The notes under the pieces were generated by a model, which was given only the letters and a program-made list of their open reading frames with translations, searched no databases and was not told the DNA's origin. This document shows, piece after piece, positions 1 through 7,021 of a stretch of DNA of 7,029 bases. This stretch comes from Planctomycetaceae bacterium (GTDB lineage Bacteria > Planctomycetota > Planctomycetia > Planctomycetales > Planctomycetaceae), in assembly GCA_003503535.1 (NCBI GenBank), contig DOCI01000216.1, positions 948 to 7,976 of the forward strand, in the 5' to 3' direction. Numbering within the stretch: the stretch's first letter is position 1; every line of letters starts with the position of its first letter. Both the position numbers and the translations under genes were made by a program.

Positions 1-546
1 ATTGGGATAGGCTCCCCAATCCCAGACCCGGACTGGCCAGTGCTGTATTTCTTCGGGTCGAGGATTAGGCCCTGATGGAATCACATTCTGAAAACTTTGA
101 GCCGTCCAGCCAGTACCCGTACCTTCATGAAAGATCTTGCCTCCGCCGTAAGTTTTGTAGCCTGATTTCCCCAACCACATCGGCCAGGGATCATGGCCTT
201 TCAACGAATCTGCCTGATCGTATCGAGGAGTAAATTCAAAGCATCCCGTCGTCTTCGGCATTTTTCCCGAAAGCAGACTGGTCCGGGAGGGCGCACAGAA
301 AGTGGCCTGCACATGGGCGTTCTCAAACAGAATCCCCTGACTGGCCAGTCGATCCAGATGCGGCGTCTTGACTTGAGGATGCTCGTGAAGACAGCCAATC
401 CAGTCATTCAGGTCATCGATGGCAATGACAAGGATGTTTGGCTGACTCGGGATTGATACTTCAGCGATCACTCGGCATTGAAAACAGACCACTGTGATTA
501 CAAATATCACTGTCGTTAAAATAGTGAGTTTGAAGAATTTGGCCAT
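1..546 (-). CDS. Secreted sulfatase, iduronate-2-sulfatase-like (N-terminal part, cut by window edge)
   Basis: The 182 codons visible encode the N-terminus of a type I (formylglycine) sulfatase, which hydrolyses sulfate esters, in planctomycetes usually on sulfated polysaccharides. Residues 1-28 form a Sec signal peptide: lysines at 3 and 6, a hydrophobic core at about 7-22, and likely cleavage after VIA (residue 28). The domain starts at QPNILVIAIDDLNDW (35-49); D44 and D45 are the expected Ca-binding pair. The signature CAPSR (84-88) followed by TSLLSGK contains C84, the residue converted to formylglycine by a maturase. GGGKIFHEG (134-142) supplies K137 and H140, matching the K-x-x-H pair of the iduronate-2-sulfatase branch. 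The start is fixed by a Shine-Dalgarno AGGTGAG (552-558, minus strand) five bases upstream. The C-terminal metal and substrate residues lie off the left edge, so substrate cannot be stated. The family is certain; the IDS-like subgroup is inferred from the spacing of motifs. Confidence 0.93.
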   Translation of the reverse strand, partial: MAKFFKLTILTTVIFVITVVCFQCRVIAEVSIPSQPNILVIAIDDLNDWIGCLHEHPQVKTPHLDRLASQGILFENAHVQATFCAPSRTSLLSGKMPKTTGCFEFTPRYDQADSLKGHDPWPMWLGKSGYKTYGGGKIFHEGTGTGWTAQSFQNVIPSGPNPRPEEIQHWPVRVWDWGAYPN

Positions 547-551
547 AAATT

Positions 552-558
552 CTCACCT
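552..558 (-). promoter_or_regulatory. Ribosome binding site of the sulfatase
   Basis: AGGTGAG on the minus strand lies five bases before the ATG at 546-544. The same heptamer at the same spacing precedes the 99-aa membrane protein gene (5209-5215), which supports both start choices. Confidence 0.7.
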
Positions 559-600
559 GTGAAACCCCGTATCTCAATTATTTGATAAGAAATTATAGGA

Positions 601-712
601 ACCACGAAGAGACTAAGAGCTTAATATCTGGAACTCATCAAATTCAAATTGGCAGATTTCCTTTTGACATCATGAATCAAAGAATCTCTTTGTGCCTTCG
701 TGCCCTTGTGGT
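601..712. repeat. Intergenic inverted-repeat element (ACCACGAAG type)
   Basis: The left end 601-620 begins ACCACGAAGAGACTAAGAG. The right end, read on the minus strand from 712, begins ACCACAAGGGCACGAAGG and continues into a CACAAAGAGA segment (about 683-692). The two ends face each other as imperfect inverted repeats about 110 bases apart. From memory, phrases of the kind 'accacgaaggcacgaag' are dispersed in many planctomycete and verrucomicrobial intergenic regions, so I read this as one copy of a dispersed non-coding element. No open frame lies inside it. The arms are imperfect and copy number cannot be seen from one window. Confidence 0.5.
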
Positions 713-860
713 GAAAATGATAATCAATTTCTACTGAGAACTGTATCCTGAATGGATTTCTTCAAGCCTTGGCGTCCTGGCGGTTCATTCAAATTTTATC
801 CCTGCGGCGTTTTTCGCATGAATGAAAATGGGGAAGTAATTTACACCATAAAAACTCGGA

Positions 861-888
861 TTGACACAAATCGGCCATTGCGGATAGA
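861..888 (+). promoter_or_regulatory. Possible sigma-70 type promoter of the TPR lipoprotein gene
   Basis: A perfect -35 hexamer TTGACA lies at 861-866. Sixteen bases later is a weak -10 candidate GATAGA (883-888), with only three matches to consensus. It would give a leader of about 100 bases before the ATG at 998. The -35 is convincing, the -10 is not. Confidence 0.25.
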
Positions 889-997
889 AGCCTCATCAAC
901 AAACTGGCGACTGAGGACATCAATGAGTGGTGTCTGTCGCATTACACCGATAACGGCACAGGAAGTCGTGCCCCAATTTCGAGATGGTGAAACGCCC

Positions 998-2326
998 ATG
1001 CGATATTTCATGTTCTTGCTCCTTTGTTCGATGCTGATCGTTACCGGATGTTCAAACAGCACTCCAACAAGCGAAACGAGTCAGACAGATTCAAAAACGA
1101 CTGAAGATTCCGAACCCAATGGGGCGGCTGAATCGTCTATGGTGATTGATGTGGCCGAGGCGATGGGAAAAATCAAATCTTACTATAAAGAAGGCAATTA
1201 CAAAGCCGCCTTTCCACTGCTCGATCAGCTACACAATGCGAAAGTTTGCCCGCCGGAAGGCTATGCGATTCGTGCACAAATTCTCGATCACAGTGGATTG
1301 ACAACGCAGGCCATCAGCTCGTTAACTCTTGCACTGACCAAACAACGCGACAATTCTGAGTGGCACAATATGCTGGGGCTTTTGTTTGTGAAAACTCAAA
1401 ACATTCCGATGGCTCAGCAAGCTTTTACCAAGGCCGTTGAACTCGACCCTAACTACTCGAAAGCCTATAACAATCGTGGTTTGATGCTTGTCGCGATCAA
1501 AGAATACGACAAAGCAATTGCTGATTTTGATGCTTCAATTCTGAAATCCCCCAAGTATGTCGATGCCTACAATAATCGAGGCTATGCCTATCTGGAACTC
1601 GGAAATTTTGAAAAAGCAGTCGAGAATTTCAGTCAGAGTATCAAAATCGATCCTGAGTATGTCAAAGGCTACAACAATCGTGGTTTTGCGTTGACAAAAA
1701 TGGGTGCTCCAGAGCAGGCCATCGCCGACTTTACCGTTGCGATTGAAAAGTCGCCGTATGAAGTGAAGCATTATCTGCATCGACGCGATGCCTATCAGGC
1801 GATTGGGAAACTGGAAGAGGCCAATCAGGATCAGGCTGCTGCCCAATGGGTTCAGCAGGTGCTCGTCCTGGTTCGCCAGATTCAACGCAACCCCAAAGAC
1901 CCGGCTCTGTTTGTGCAGCGAGCCGAGTTGTTTGCCAAGCGAGATAAATTTGAGGAAGCGAATAAAGATCTCGAACAGGCATTGAAACTCGACGATACGA
2001 TGTCTGCTATCTATGTTGCACAAGCCAGTATCAGCTTCAAACAGAAGAATTATCAGGCAGCCGTTGAGAAATGTACGAAGGCTCTCGAATTTGGTGAGAA
2101 CTTCGATGCGAGTTCACTGCGAGGCGATGCCTACATGGCCCTCGGAAAACTGGATCAGGCGATCACGGATTATCAATCTGCAGAACGCTTTGATAATGCC
2201 GTTGCGATGGCCTACTGGAAACGGGCAGAGACGAAAGAAAGCGGCGGCGATAAAGCCGGAGCTGAGAAAGACAAAGCGACGGCTTTGCAGTTGGATCCCG
2301 AAGTTGAGAAGCGGGTGATTAAATAG
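998..2326 (+). CDS. TPR-repeat lipoprotein
   Basis: This 442-residue lipoprotein is built almost entirely of tetratricopeptide repeats, helical hairpins that bind other proteins. The start at 998 is chosen because it gives a textbook lipoprotein signal: MRYFMFLLLCSMLIVTGC with lipobox VTGC and C18 as the lipidated residue. It also has GGTGA (986-990) seven bases upstream. A Ser/Thr/Glu-rich linker follows (19-47). About ten TPR units cover residues 54-438. The clearest three begin with the identical motif YNNRG at residues 157, 191 and 225, exactly 34 residues apart. DPNYSKAY and DPEYVKGY are typical TPR junctions. Residues 280-300 interrupt the regular pattern with a helix (QWVQQVLVLVRQIQ). 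It is a single gene with its own terminator. No enzyme domain is present, so the likely role is a membrane-anchored scaffold or assembly factor; the partner is unknown. An in-frame ATG at 752 is possible but would bury the lipobox. Confidence 0.9.
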   Translation: MRYFMFLLLCSMLIVTGCSNSTPTSETSQTDSKTTEDSEPNGAAESSMVIDVAEAMGKIKSYYKEGNYKAAFPLLDQLHNAKVCPPEGYAIRAQILDHSGLTTQAISSLTLALTKQRDNSEWHNMLGLLFVKTQNIPMAQQAFTKAVELDPNYSKAYNNRGLMLVAIKEYDKAIADFDASILKSPKYVDAYNNRGYAYLELGNFEKAVENFSQSIKIDPEYVKGYNNRGFALTKMGAPEQAIADFTVAIEKSPYEVKHYLHRRDAYQAIGKLEEANQDQAAAQWVQQVLVLVRQIQRNPKDPALFVQRAELFAKRDKFEEANKDLEQALKLDDTMSAIYVAQASISFKQKNYQAAVEKCTKALEFGENFDASSLRGDAYMALGKLDQAITDYQSAERFDNAVAMAYWKRAETKESGGDKAGAEKDKATALQLDPEVEKRVIK

Positions 2327-2356
2327 CGAGAGTGTAGCGTTGCAGTTATCTAAAAT

Positions 2357-2396
2357 AATCGTCGATCAGGTTTTGCCTGCTCGACGATTTTTGTTT
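2357..2396 (+). terminator. Rho-independent terminator of the TPR lipoprotein gene
   Basis: The arms AATCGTCGA (2357-2365) and TCGACGATT (2381-2389) pair over nine bases. After a single T/C mismatch, CAGG (2367-2370) pairs with CCTG (2376-2379), leaving a five-base loop. A T-rich tract (2388-2396) follows directly. It sits 30 bases after the lipoprotein stop codon. Confidence 0.88.
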
Positions 2397-2438
2397 GGAT
2401 TCGTGACAGGGAGTGTTGAGTCAAATCTTTCTACTCTT

Positions 2439-2535
2439 CCTTCTCCCTGGGGAGAAGGTGGCCGCAGGCCGGATGAGGGGATGTCTTCGACGACAATAGT
2501 ATAGTCACGTCGATTGCCCCTCACCCCGAGGGTGA
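2439..2535. repeat. Intergenic palindromic repeat element (GGAGAAGG type)
   Basis: Several palindromes are nested here. CCTTCTCCC (2439-2447) pairs with GGGAGAAGG (2450-2458). GGCC (2460-2463) pairs with GGCC (2467-2470). TGAGGGG (2474-2480) pairs with CCCCTCA (2517-2523) across a 36-base interior. TCACCC (2521-2526) pairs with GGGTGA (2530-2535). The wording 'ggagaaggtggccgcaggccggatgaggg' resembles, from memory, a dispersed REP-like element common in bacterial intergenic DNA, including planctomycetes. It contains no gene and is not needed as a terminator, since a strong one lies just upstream. Confidence 0.6.
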
Positions 2536-2592
2536 TTGGACTATTGCTGCCTCGGGTTTTGTTCGCATTTCTGGTTCACAGCGACCTCGAAT

Positions 2593-2623
<31 letters not shown>

Positions 2624-2658
2624 TCACCCGATGCTTAAAACATATCACTGCAGGGATG

Positions 2659-4089
<1,431 letters not shown>

Positions 4090-4292
4090 GCGACCCGAGG
4101 TACTTGAACTTGTGAGGGAAAAAGAGCGATATGAAGCCAGAGTTTGCTGGCTGTCATCGCTCAAGATTAGTTCAAAGCAGGCGGCTCAATTCCAAATATT
4201 AGAGATCTGTTGCCTCTACCGTATGAGAGAATTTTAAGAAAGTGAGTATTCTGCAGATTGTATGGAATATTCCTGTATGTATTCAGGCGAGC

Positions 4293-4325
4293 CGAGTCAG
4301 TCATGACTCGGGTGGGTATGAGTCA
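4293..4325. promoter_or_regulatory. Cluster of three GAGTCA half-sites (possible operator)
   Basis: CGAGTCA (4293-4299) and TGACTCG (4304-4310) form a perfect seven-base inverted repeat with a four-base spacer. A third copy, TGAGTCA (4319-4325), follows after eight bases. The cluster lies between divergent genes (MBOAT and the Tyr-rich protein), more than 200 bases from either start. It could be a binding site for a dimeric regulator. Function is inferred only from symmetry. Confidence 0.3.
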
Positions 4326-4533
4326 ACCACAGCGGAATTTTGCAATGAACGCACAATAATCGTACTAATACCCCTGTCATCACTGGCATGGCTCGCATGT
4401 TGAAATTTTTCGAAGATTTTCTCATCTGCACAGAAAACCAGTTCTCTTCGGTTGATTTCTGGATATCGTAGAACTAGACACATTGGGAATTCGAGTGTGC
4501 GGGAGCGTGACGGTTCACGTTCATTCATTTATC

Positions 4534-4540
4534 AGGAGAG
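4534..4540 (+). promoter_or_regulatory. Ribosome binding site of the Tyr-rich protein gene
   Basis: AGGAGAG lies five bases before the ATG at 4546. It decides this start over the in-frame ATG at 4483, which would put 21 extra residues before the signal peptide. Confidence 0.85.
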
Positions 4541-4545
4541 CAGTC

Positions 4546-4893
4546 ATGAAATCGTTCTTAACAACCCTCACAACCGCTGCAATACTCATCGCCTTCAGCA
4601 CTGCTACCGCCTCGGCTGATCGCTACAGTTGGCGTCCCAATTCGAGCAGGGATTACAATAGCGGGATTTACAGCAACGGCTACAATAACAATTACCGCAT
4701 CCCAAACTACGGCACCTATTATCGCGGCTATGGCAACTACAATTATGGGACGCCGTACAATTACGGAACCTACTACGGCCCAGGATATGTGCCGTACAAC
4801 ACGTATTACGGACCACGAAATTACCAGTACAACTATCAGTACCAGACGTTTCCGTTTCCGAGCTATCAATACCAGTATCACTACAATTATTAA
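4546..4893 (+). CDS. Small secreted Tyr/Asn/Gly-rich low-complexity protein
   Basis: This is a 115-residue protein of no family I recognise. Residues 1-24 are a clear Sec signal peptide (MKSFLTTLTTAAILIAFSTA, then TASA), with cleavage expected after ASA at 24. The mature 91 residues contain 28 Tyr, 14 Asn and 10 Gly, with almost no charge beyond a few Arg and Asp and no Cys, Lys or Glu. Short irregular motifs recur: NYGTYY, YNYGT, TYYGP, YNYQYQ and YQYQYHYNY. The order is Asn/Gly/Tyr-rich in the first two thirds, then Gln/Tyr-rich around a TFPFPS break. Such composition resembles prion-like, silk-like or cross-linked matrix proteins; possible roles are surface or extracellular matrix material, adhesion, or dityrosine cross-linking. 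That is inference from composition alone. The gene is monocistronic, has a strong ribosome binding site, and ends ten bases before the convergent membrane-protein gene. Confidence 0.85.
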   Translation: MKSFLTTLTTAAILIAFSTATASADRYSWRPNSSRDYNSGIYSNGYNNNYRIPNYGTYYRGYGNYNYGTPYNYGTYYGPGYVPYNTYYGPRNYQYNYQYQTFPFPSYQYQYHYNY

Positions 4894-4903
4894 GCGATGA
4901 AAG

Positions 4904-5203
4904 TTATTCAGGGCCTACCGTCTGAAACACATCGCAAACCCACCATTCGACATACCATTCAAAAACAAAGTCTAATGGGGTTAACTTCAGGGCGAACAGC
5001 GGGTAATACGGAAGCATCACGCCATAAAACTCGTTGTATCCTGTTGCCTCTCGGAGCCAGAATCCGATTCCCATCACTGGTCCGCTGCTAAGAATATAAA
5101 TGGCGACGACTACACACAGAATCAATAGCCAGTGACTAAGCAAGTCGAGCCATGCTTTTTTGTGGGGCTGCTCCCCCAGTGCATGAATATTGTCTGTGTT
5201 CAT
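4904..5203 (-). CDS. Small membrane protein of unknown function
   Basis: This 99-residue protein starts at an ATG with AGGTGAG five bases upstream (5209-5215). The N-terminal 20 residues are polar (HALGEQPHKKAW), followed by a strong membrane segment at about 21-39 (LLSHWLLILCVVVAIYILSS) and GPVMGIGFWL. The second half is aromatic, with YGVMLPYYPLFALKLTPLDF (60-79) and WYVEWW (83-88), probably a membrane-surface helix or second weak membrane segment. The layout 'YILSSGP ... YYPLFAL ... EWYVEWW' is reminiscent, from memory, of short uncharacterised planctomycete proteins, but no function is known to me. It is divergent from the ABC ATPase gene (92-base gap) and convergent with the Tyr-rich gene (10-base gap with no terminator seen). 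A functional link to the ATPase is possible but unproven. Confidence 0.8.
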   Translation of the reverse strand: MNTDNIHALGEQPHKKAWLDLLSHWLLILCVVVAIYILSSGPVMGIGFWLREATGYNEFYGVMLPYYPLFALKLTPLDFVFEWYVEWWVCDVFQTVGPE

Positions 5204-5241
5204 GTCATCTCACCTGAATGGACTTCCTCTTCACATTTCAA

Positions 5242-5269
5242 TTGCACCGCTGAAAATGTATCATGTAAT
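5242..5269 (+). promoter_or_regulatory. Candidate promoter of the ABC ATPase gene
   Basis: A -10 hexamer TGTAAT (5264-5269), five of six matches, lies 16 bases after a partial -35 TTGCAC (5242-5247). Transcription would begin near 5276, leaving a 20-base leader before the TTG at 5296. The AT-rich stretch 5264-5278 overlaps the -10 and could be an operator of a metal-responsive repressor, but its match to a Fur-type box is poor. Confidence 0.35.
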
Positions 5270-5295
5270 AAATAATCAGTCTCGACAACCAAAAT

Positions 5296-6093
5296 TTGCG
5301 AATTGATGAGTTGATCCCGTTGAATAAGCCTGCTGCCATTCTTGACGTTCACGATCTGACGGTTGCCTATCGGCATCGCCCAGTGCTGTGGAATATTGAT
5401 TTTGAAATCGATTCCCCGCAATTGCTGGGGATTGTCGGGCCGAACGGAGCGGGGAAGAGTACGCTGCTCAAAGCGATTCTCGATCTGGTGCAGCCGCTCT
5501 CGGGGAATGTTTCGCTGTTCGGGCAGCCGATTGAAAAAGTCCGTAAGCGAATTGGCTATGTGCCTCAGCGGGAAAGTGTCGACTGGGATTTTCCAATTAC
5601 CGTTCGCGAAGTTGTGCTCATGGGCACATATGCCAAACTTGGTTGGTTCCGTCGCCCCGGCAAAGATCAACAGGAGTTGACCGATCGCTGCCTGCAGGAT
5701 GTCGGGATGCAGGACTTTGCAAATCGGCAAATCGGTCGCCTTTCCGGCGGGCAGCAGCAGCGGGTCTTTCTGGCACGAGCACTCGCTCAGGATGCAGACG
5801 TCTATTTTCTGGATGAGCCTTTCGCGGGTGTCGATGCTGCGACGGAAGACATTGTGCTCGGCGTCCTCCGTGGTTTGAAGGAACGCGGGAAACTGCTAAT
5901 CGTTGTGCATCACGATTTGTTGACCGTTAAACGCTCCTTTGATTCCGTACTCCTGCTCAACGGACGCCTCATCGCCTGGGGGCCTGTTGAGGAAACTTTG
6001 ACGCCCGAAAATCTCAAGCGAACCTACGGCGGCCATCTACCGATTCTCGATGAACTGGGAACTGCGGTCGTCAATCAATCGACTGCTGGCTGA
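5296..6093 (+). CDS. Metal-type ABC transporter ATP-binding protein (Mn/Zn/Fe family)
   Basis: This is the ATPase subunit that powers metal-ion uptake by a membrane permease, on the cytoplasmic face of the inner membrane. The 265-residue protein has every ABC motif: Walker [10 protein letters not shown] (48-56), Q-loop YVPQRE (Q91), signature LSGGQQQR (149-156), Walker B VYFLDEP (169-175), D-loop AGVD (177-180) and switch His206 in VVHHDL. The segment [17 protein letters not shown] (94-110) followed by KLGWFRRP is characteristic of the manganese/zinc/iron chelate subfamily. Length is normal for that family. No in-frame ATG exists before the domain. The frame opens after a TAA at 5269, and TTG at 5296 is the first usual start, but TTG at 5311 or 5320 is equally compatible with the domain and no start has a good Shine-Dalgarno. 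No permease or solute-binding gene is adjacent, which is unusual. The 3' end overlaps the convergent TPR gene by 19 bases. Confidence 0.92.
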   Translation: MRIDELIPLNKPAAILDVHDLTVAYRHRPVLWNIDFEIDSPQLLGIVGPNGAGKSTLLKAILDLVQPLSGNVSLFGQPIEKVRKRIGYVPQRESVDWDFPITVREVVLMGTYAKLGWFRRPGKDQQELTDRCLQDVGMQDFANRQIGRLSGGQQQRVFLARALAQDADVYFLDEPFAGVDAATEDIVLGVLRGLKERGKLLIVVHHDLLTVKRSFDSVLLLNGRLIAWGPVEETLTPENLKRTYGGHLPILDELGTAVVNQSTAG

Positions 6094-6908
6094 TTAGGTT
6101 TCGTTTCACTCTGCTCTTCCTTGTCATACTGCAAAGCATGGATTTTGGCGACCTGCCACATGTAGCGACTGATGCCCTGAGTTTTCTCATGCTCTTTCCA
6201 GGCCGCGGTGGCATACTTTTTGGCCTGTTCATGATCTTCCAGCGCTTCGTAATACAGTGCCAGATAGAGTTGTGCATAGAACATCCGCCCCGCCAGCACT
6301 TCCGGAGCAGGGTCTCCTGCTTTGGCTACTTCCAGAACTTTTTCCGGTGTCGATTCCCCGCGAAACAGGGCATAGGCTTCCATCAACGGAATACGGGGAT
6401 CGTTTCGAATGGGCAGCATTTCTTTGCGGGCGATTTCGATGCCATCCGTTTTGGTCATACATAAAAATCGCCAGACCGAATTCTCGACATCGTTATCGTG
6501 ATACGTCTGATACAGCGCGAACTGCTCTGCTCCTTCTTTGTACATCCCCGCATAATAATGGGAGATGCCCCGCTCCCATAACTTGACTTCTGCAGCTGGA
6601 AGTAGTTCGACATAGTGATCAAAGTCGCTGACCGATTCTTTGAATTTCTGGATATTAAAATGGTAAACCCCTCGCAGGTACCAGGCTCGCGGCGAAGCCG
6701 GATCGATTGCGATGAACTCCGTCAACAATCGCACCGCCTCCGCATCCTGGTCTTTGTCGATCGCTTCTGAGATTTTCTGTGAAATCTCTTTGAGTTGCTT
6801 CTGCTCGGCTTCATCGGCTTTCAGATGAGACATACTGAGAGCACAAAGAGACAGCAGACCTGCCAGAACAGGAATGCATCGAATGAGTGATCGATTTTTG
6901 ATAGTCAT
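6075..6908 (-). CDS. Secreted TPR-repeat protein
   Basis: This is a 277-residue exported protein with TPR repeats. The start at 6908 is chosen because it begins a signal peptide ([20 protein letters not shown], then [11 protein letters not shown]), with likely cleavage after LKA at 31; AAGG lies about ten bases upstream. An earlier in-frame ATG at 7007 would add 33 polar residues before the signal. A charged helix follows (32-60), then TPR units at about 40-72, 74-106 ([29 protein letters not shown]) and 110-140 ([20 protein letters not shown]). After [10 protein letters not shown] (141-150) the pattern loosens, with a last TPR-like hairpin at 205-240. The tail (260-277) is polar. No catalytic motif is present. 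It probably binds peptides or proteins in the periplasm. It is unlike the TPR lipoprotein at 998-2326 in anchor and repeat sequence, so it is not a recent copy. Expression is convergent with the ATPase gene. Confidence 0.88.
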   Translation of the reverse strand: MTIKNRSLIRCIPVLAGLLSLCALSMSHLKADEAEQKQLKEISQKISEAIDKDQDAEAVRLLTEFIAIDPASPRAWYLRGVYHFNIQKFKESVSDFDHYVELLPAAEVKLWERGISHYYAGMYKEGAEQFALYQTYHDNDVENSVWRFLCMTKTDGIEIARKEMLPIRNDPRIPLMEAYALFRGESTPEKVLEVAKAGDPAPEVLAGRMFYAQLYLALYYEALEDHEQAKKYATAAWKEHEKTQGISRYMWQVAKIHALQYDKEEQSETKPNQPAVD

Positions 6909-6931
6909 AATAGCGTGCCTTATTGATTCTC

Positions 6932-6977
6932 GTTTTGACGATTGTCGGACTTCTTCCTTCCAACCAGTTTTGACGAT
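6932..6977. repeat. Pair of 11-base direct repeats upstream of the secreted TPR gene
   Basis: GTTTTGACGAT occurs exactly at 6932-6942 and again at 6967-6977, 35 bases apart. Both lie within 70 bases upstream of the minus-strand start at 6908, where a promoter is expected. They could be two binding sites for one regulator. Confidence 0.4.
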
Positions 6978-6985
6978 CCTGACTG

Positions 6986-7021
6986 AAAAAGCGAATGAGT
7001 GTGCCACTCACTGTCCGCTTT
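6986..7021 (-). terminator. Hairpin with T-run, possible terminator of a gene beyond the right edge
   Basis: An inner perfect arm pair TGAGTG (6996-7001) / CACTCA (7005-7010) has a three-base loop. It is enclosed by AAAGCG (6988-6993) / CGCTTT (7016-7021), with a two- versus five-base internal bulge. On the minus strand the outer arm runs into five T (6990-6986). This fits a rho-independent terminator for a minus-strand gene ending just past 7029. It could instead be a dispersed palindrome. Confidence 0.4.

Larger units (their letters stand above)
547..997. other. Gene-free divergent gap between sulfatase and TPR lipoprotein
   Basis: This gap of about 450 bases must carry the promoters of two divergent genes. 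It holds the inverted-repeat element at 601-712. The frame of the downstream lipoprotein stays open from 752 through this gap, but the 82 extra codons look unlike protein: they precede a perfect signal peptide and have no recognisable domain. They are treated here as untranslated leader. Confidence 0.6.
4090..4545. other. Gene-free divergent gap upstream of the Tyr-rich protein and MBOAT genes
   Basis: This gap of about 456 bases has no believable gene. A 75-codon minus-strand frame (4301-4528) lacks a Shine-Dalgarno and any recognisable protein pattern. The gap holds a ten-base perfect palindrome GGAATATTCC (4264-4273), the GAGTCA cluster (4293-4325), and an inverted repeat CGTGA/TCACG (4506-4519) 26 bases before the start at 4546. 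A weak promoter candidate TTGATT (4452-4457), 17 bases, TAGACA (4475-4480) points toward the Tyr-rich gene. Confidence 0.55.

Noticed and set aside
193..456. 87-codon plus-strand frame opposite the sulfatase
   Set aside because: It lies fully antisense to the conserved sulfatase domain and has no protein pattern of its own.
1535..2023. 162-codon minus-strand frame inside the TPR lipoprotein gene
   Set aside because: It is the mirror of repetitive TPR codons, with no ribosome site or domain.
4301..4528. 75-codon minus-strand frame upstream of the Tyr-rich gene
   Set aside because: It has no Shine-Dalgarno or recognisable fold and overlaps the likely promoter and operator region.
4558..4881. 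107-codon minus-strand frame opposite the Tyr-rich protein
   Set aside because: Its Val/Ile-rich composition is simply the complement of repeated Tyr and Asn codons; the plus strand has the ribosome site and signal peptide.
5264..5278. Possible Fur/Zur-type box overlapping the ATPase -10
   Set aside because: Only one half resembles the 7-1-7 consensus; too weak to annotate as a site.
5256..5306. 16-codon plus-strand leader peptide frame ahead of the ATPase gene
   Set aside because: It starts upstream of the predicted transcription start, has no ribosome site and no attenuator-like structure.
5200..5730. 176-codon minus-strand frame opposite the ABC ATPase
   Set aside because: It is antisense to Walker A and Q-loop coding sequence.
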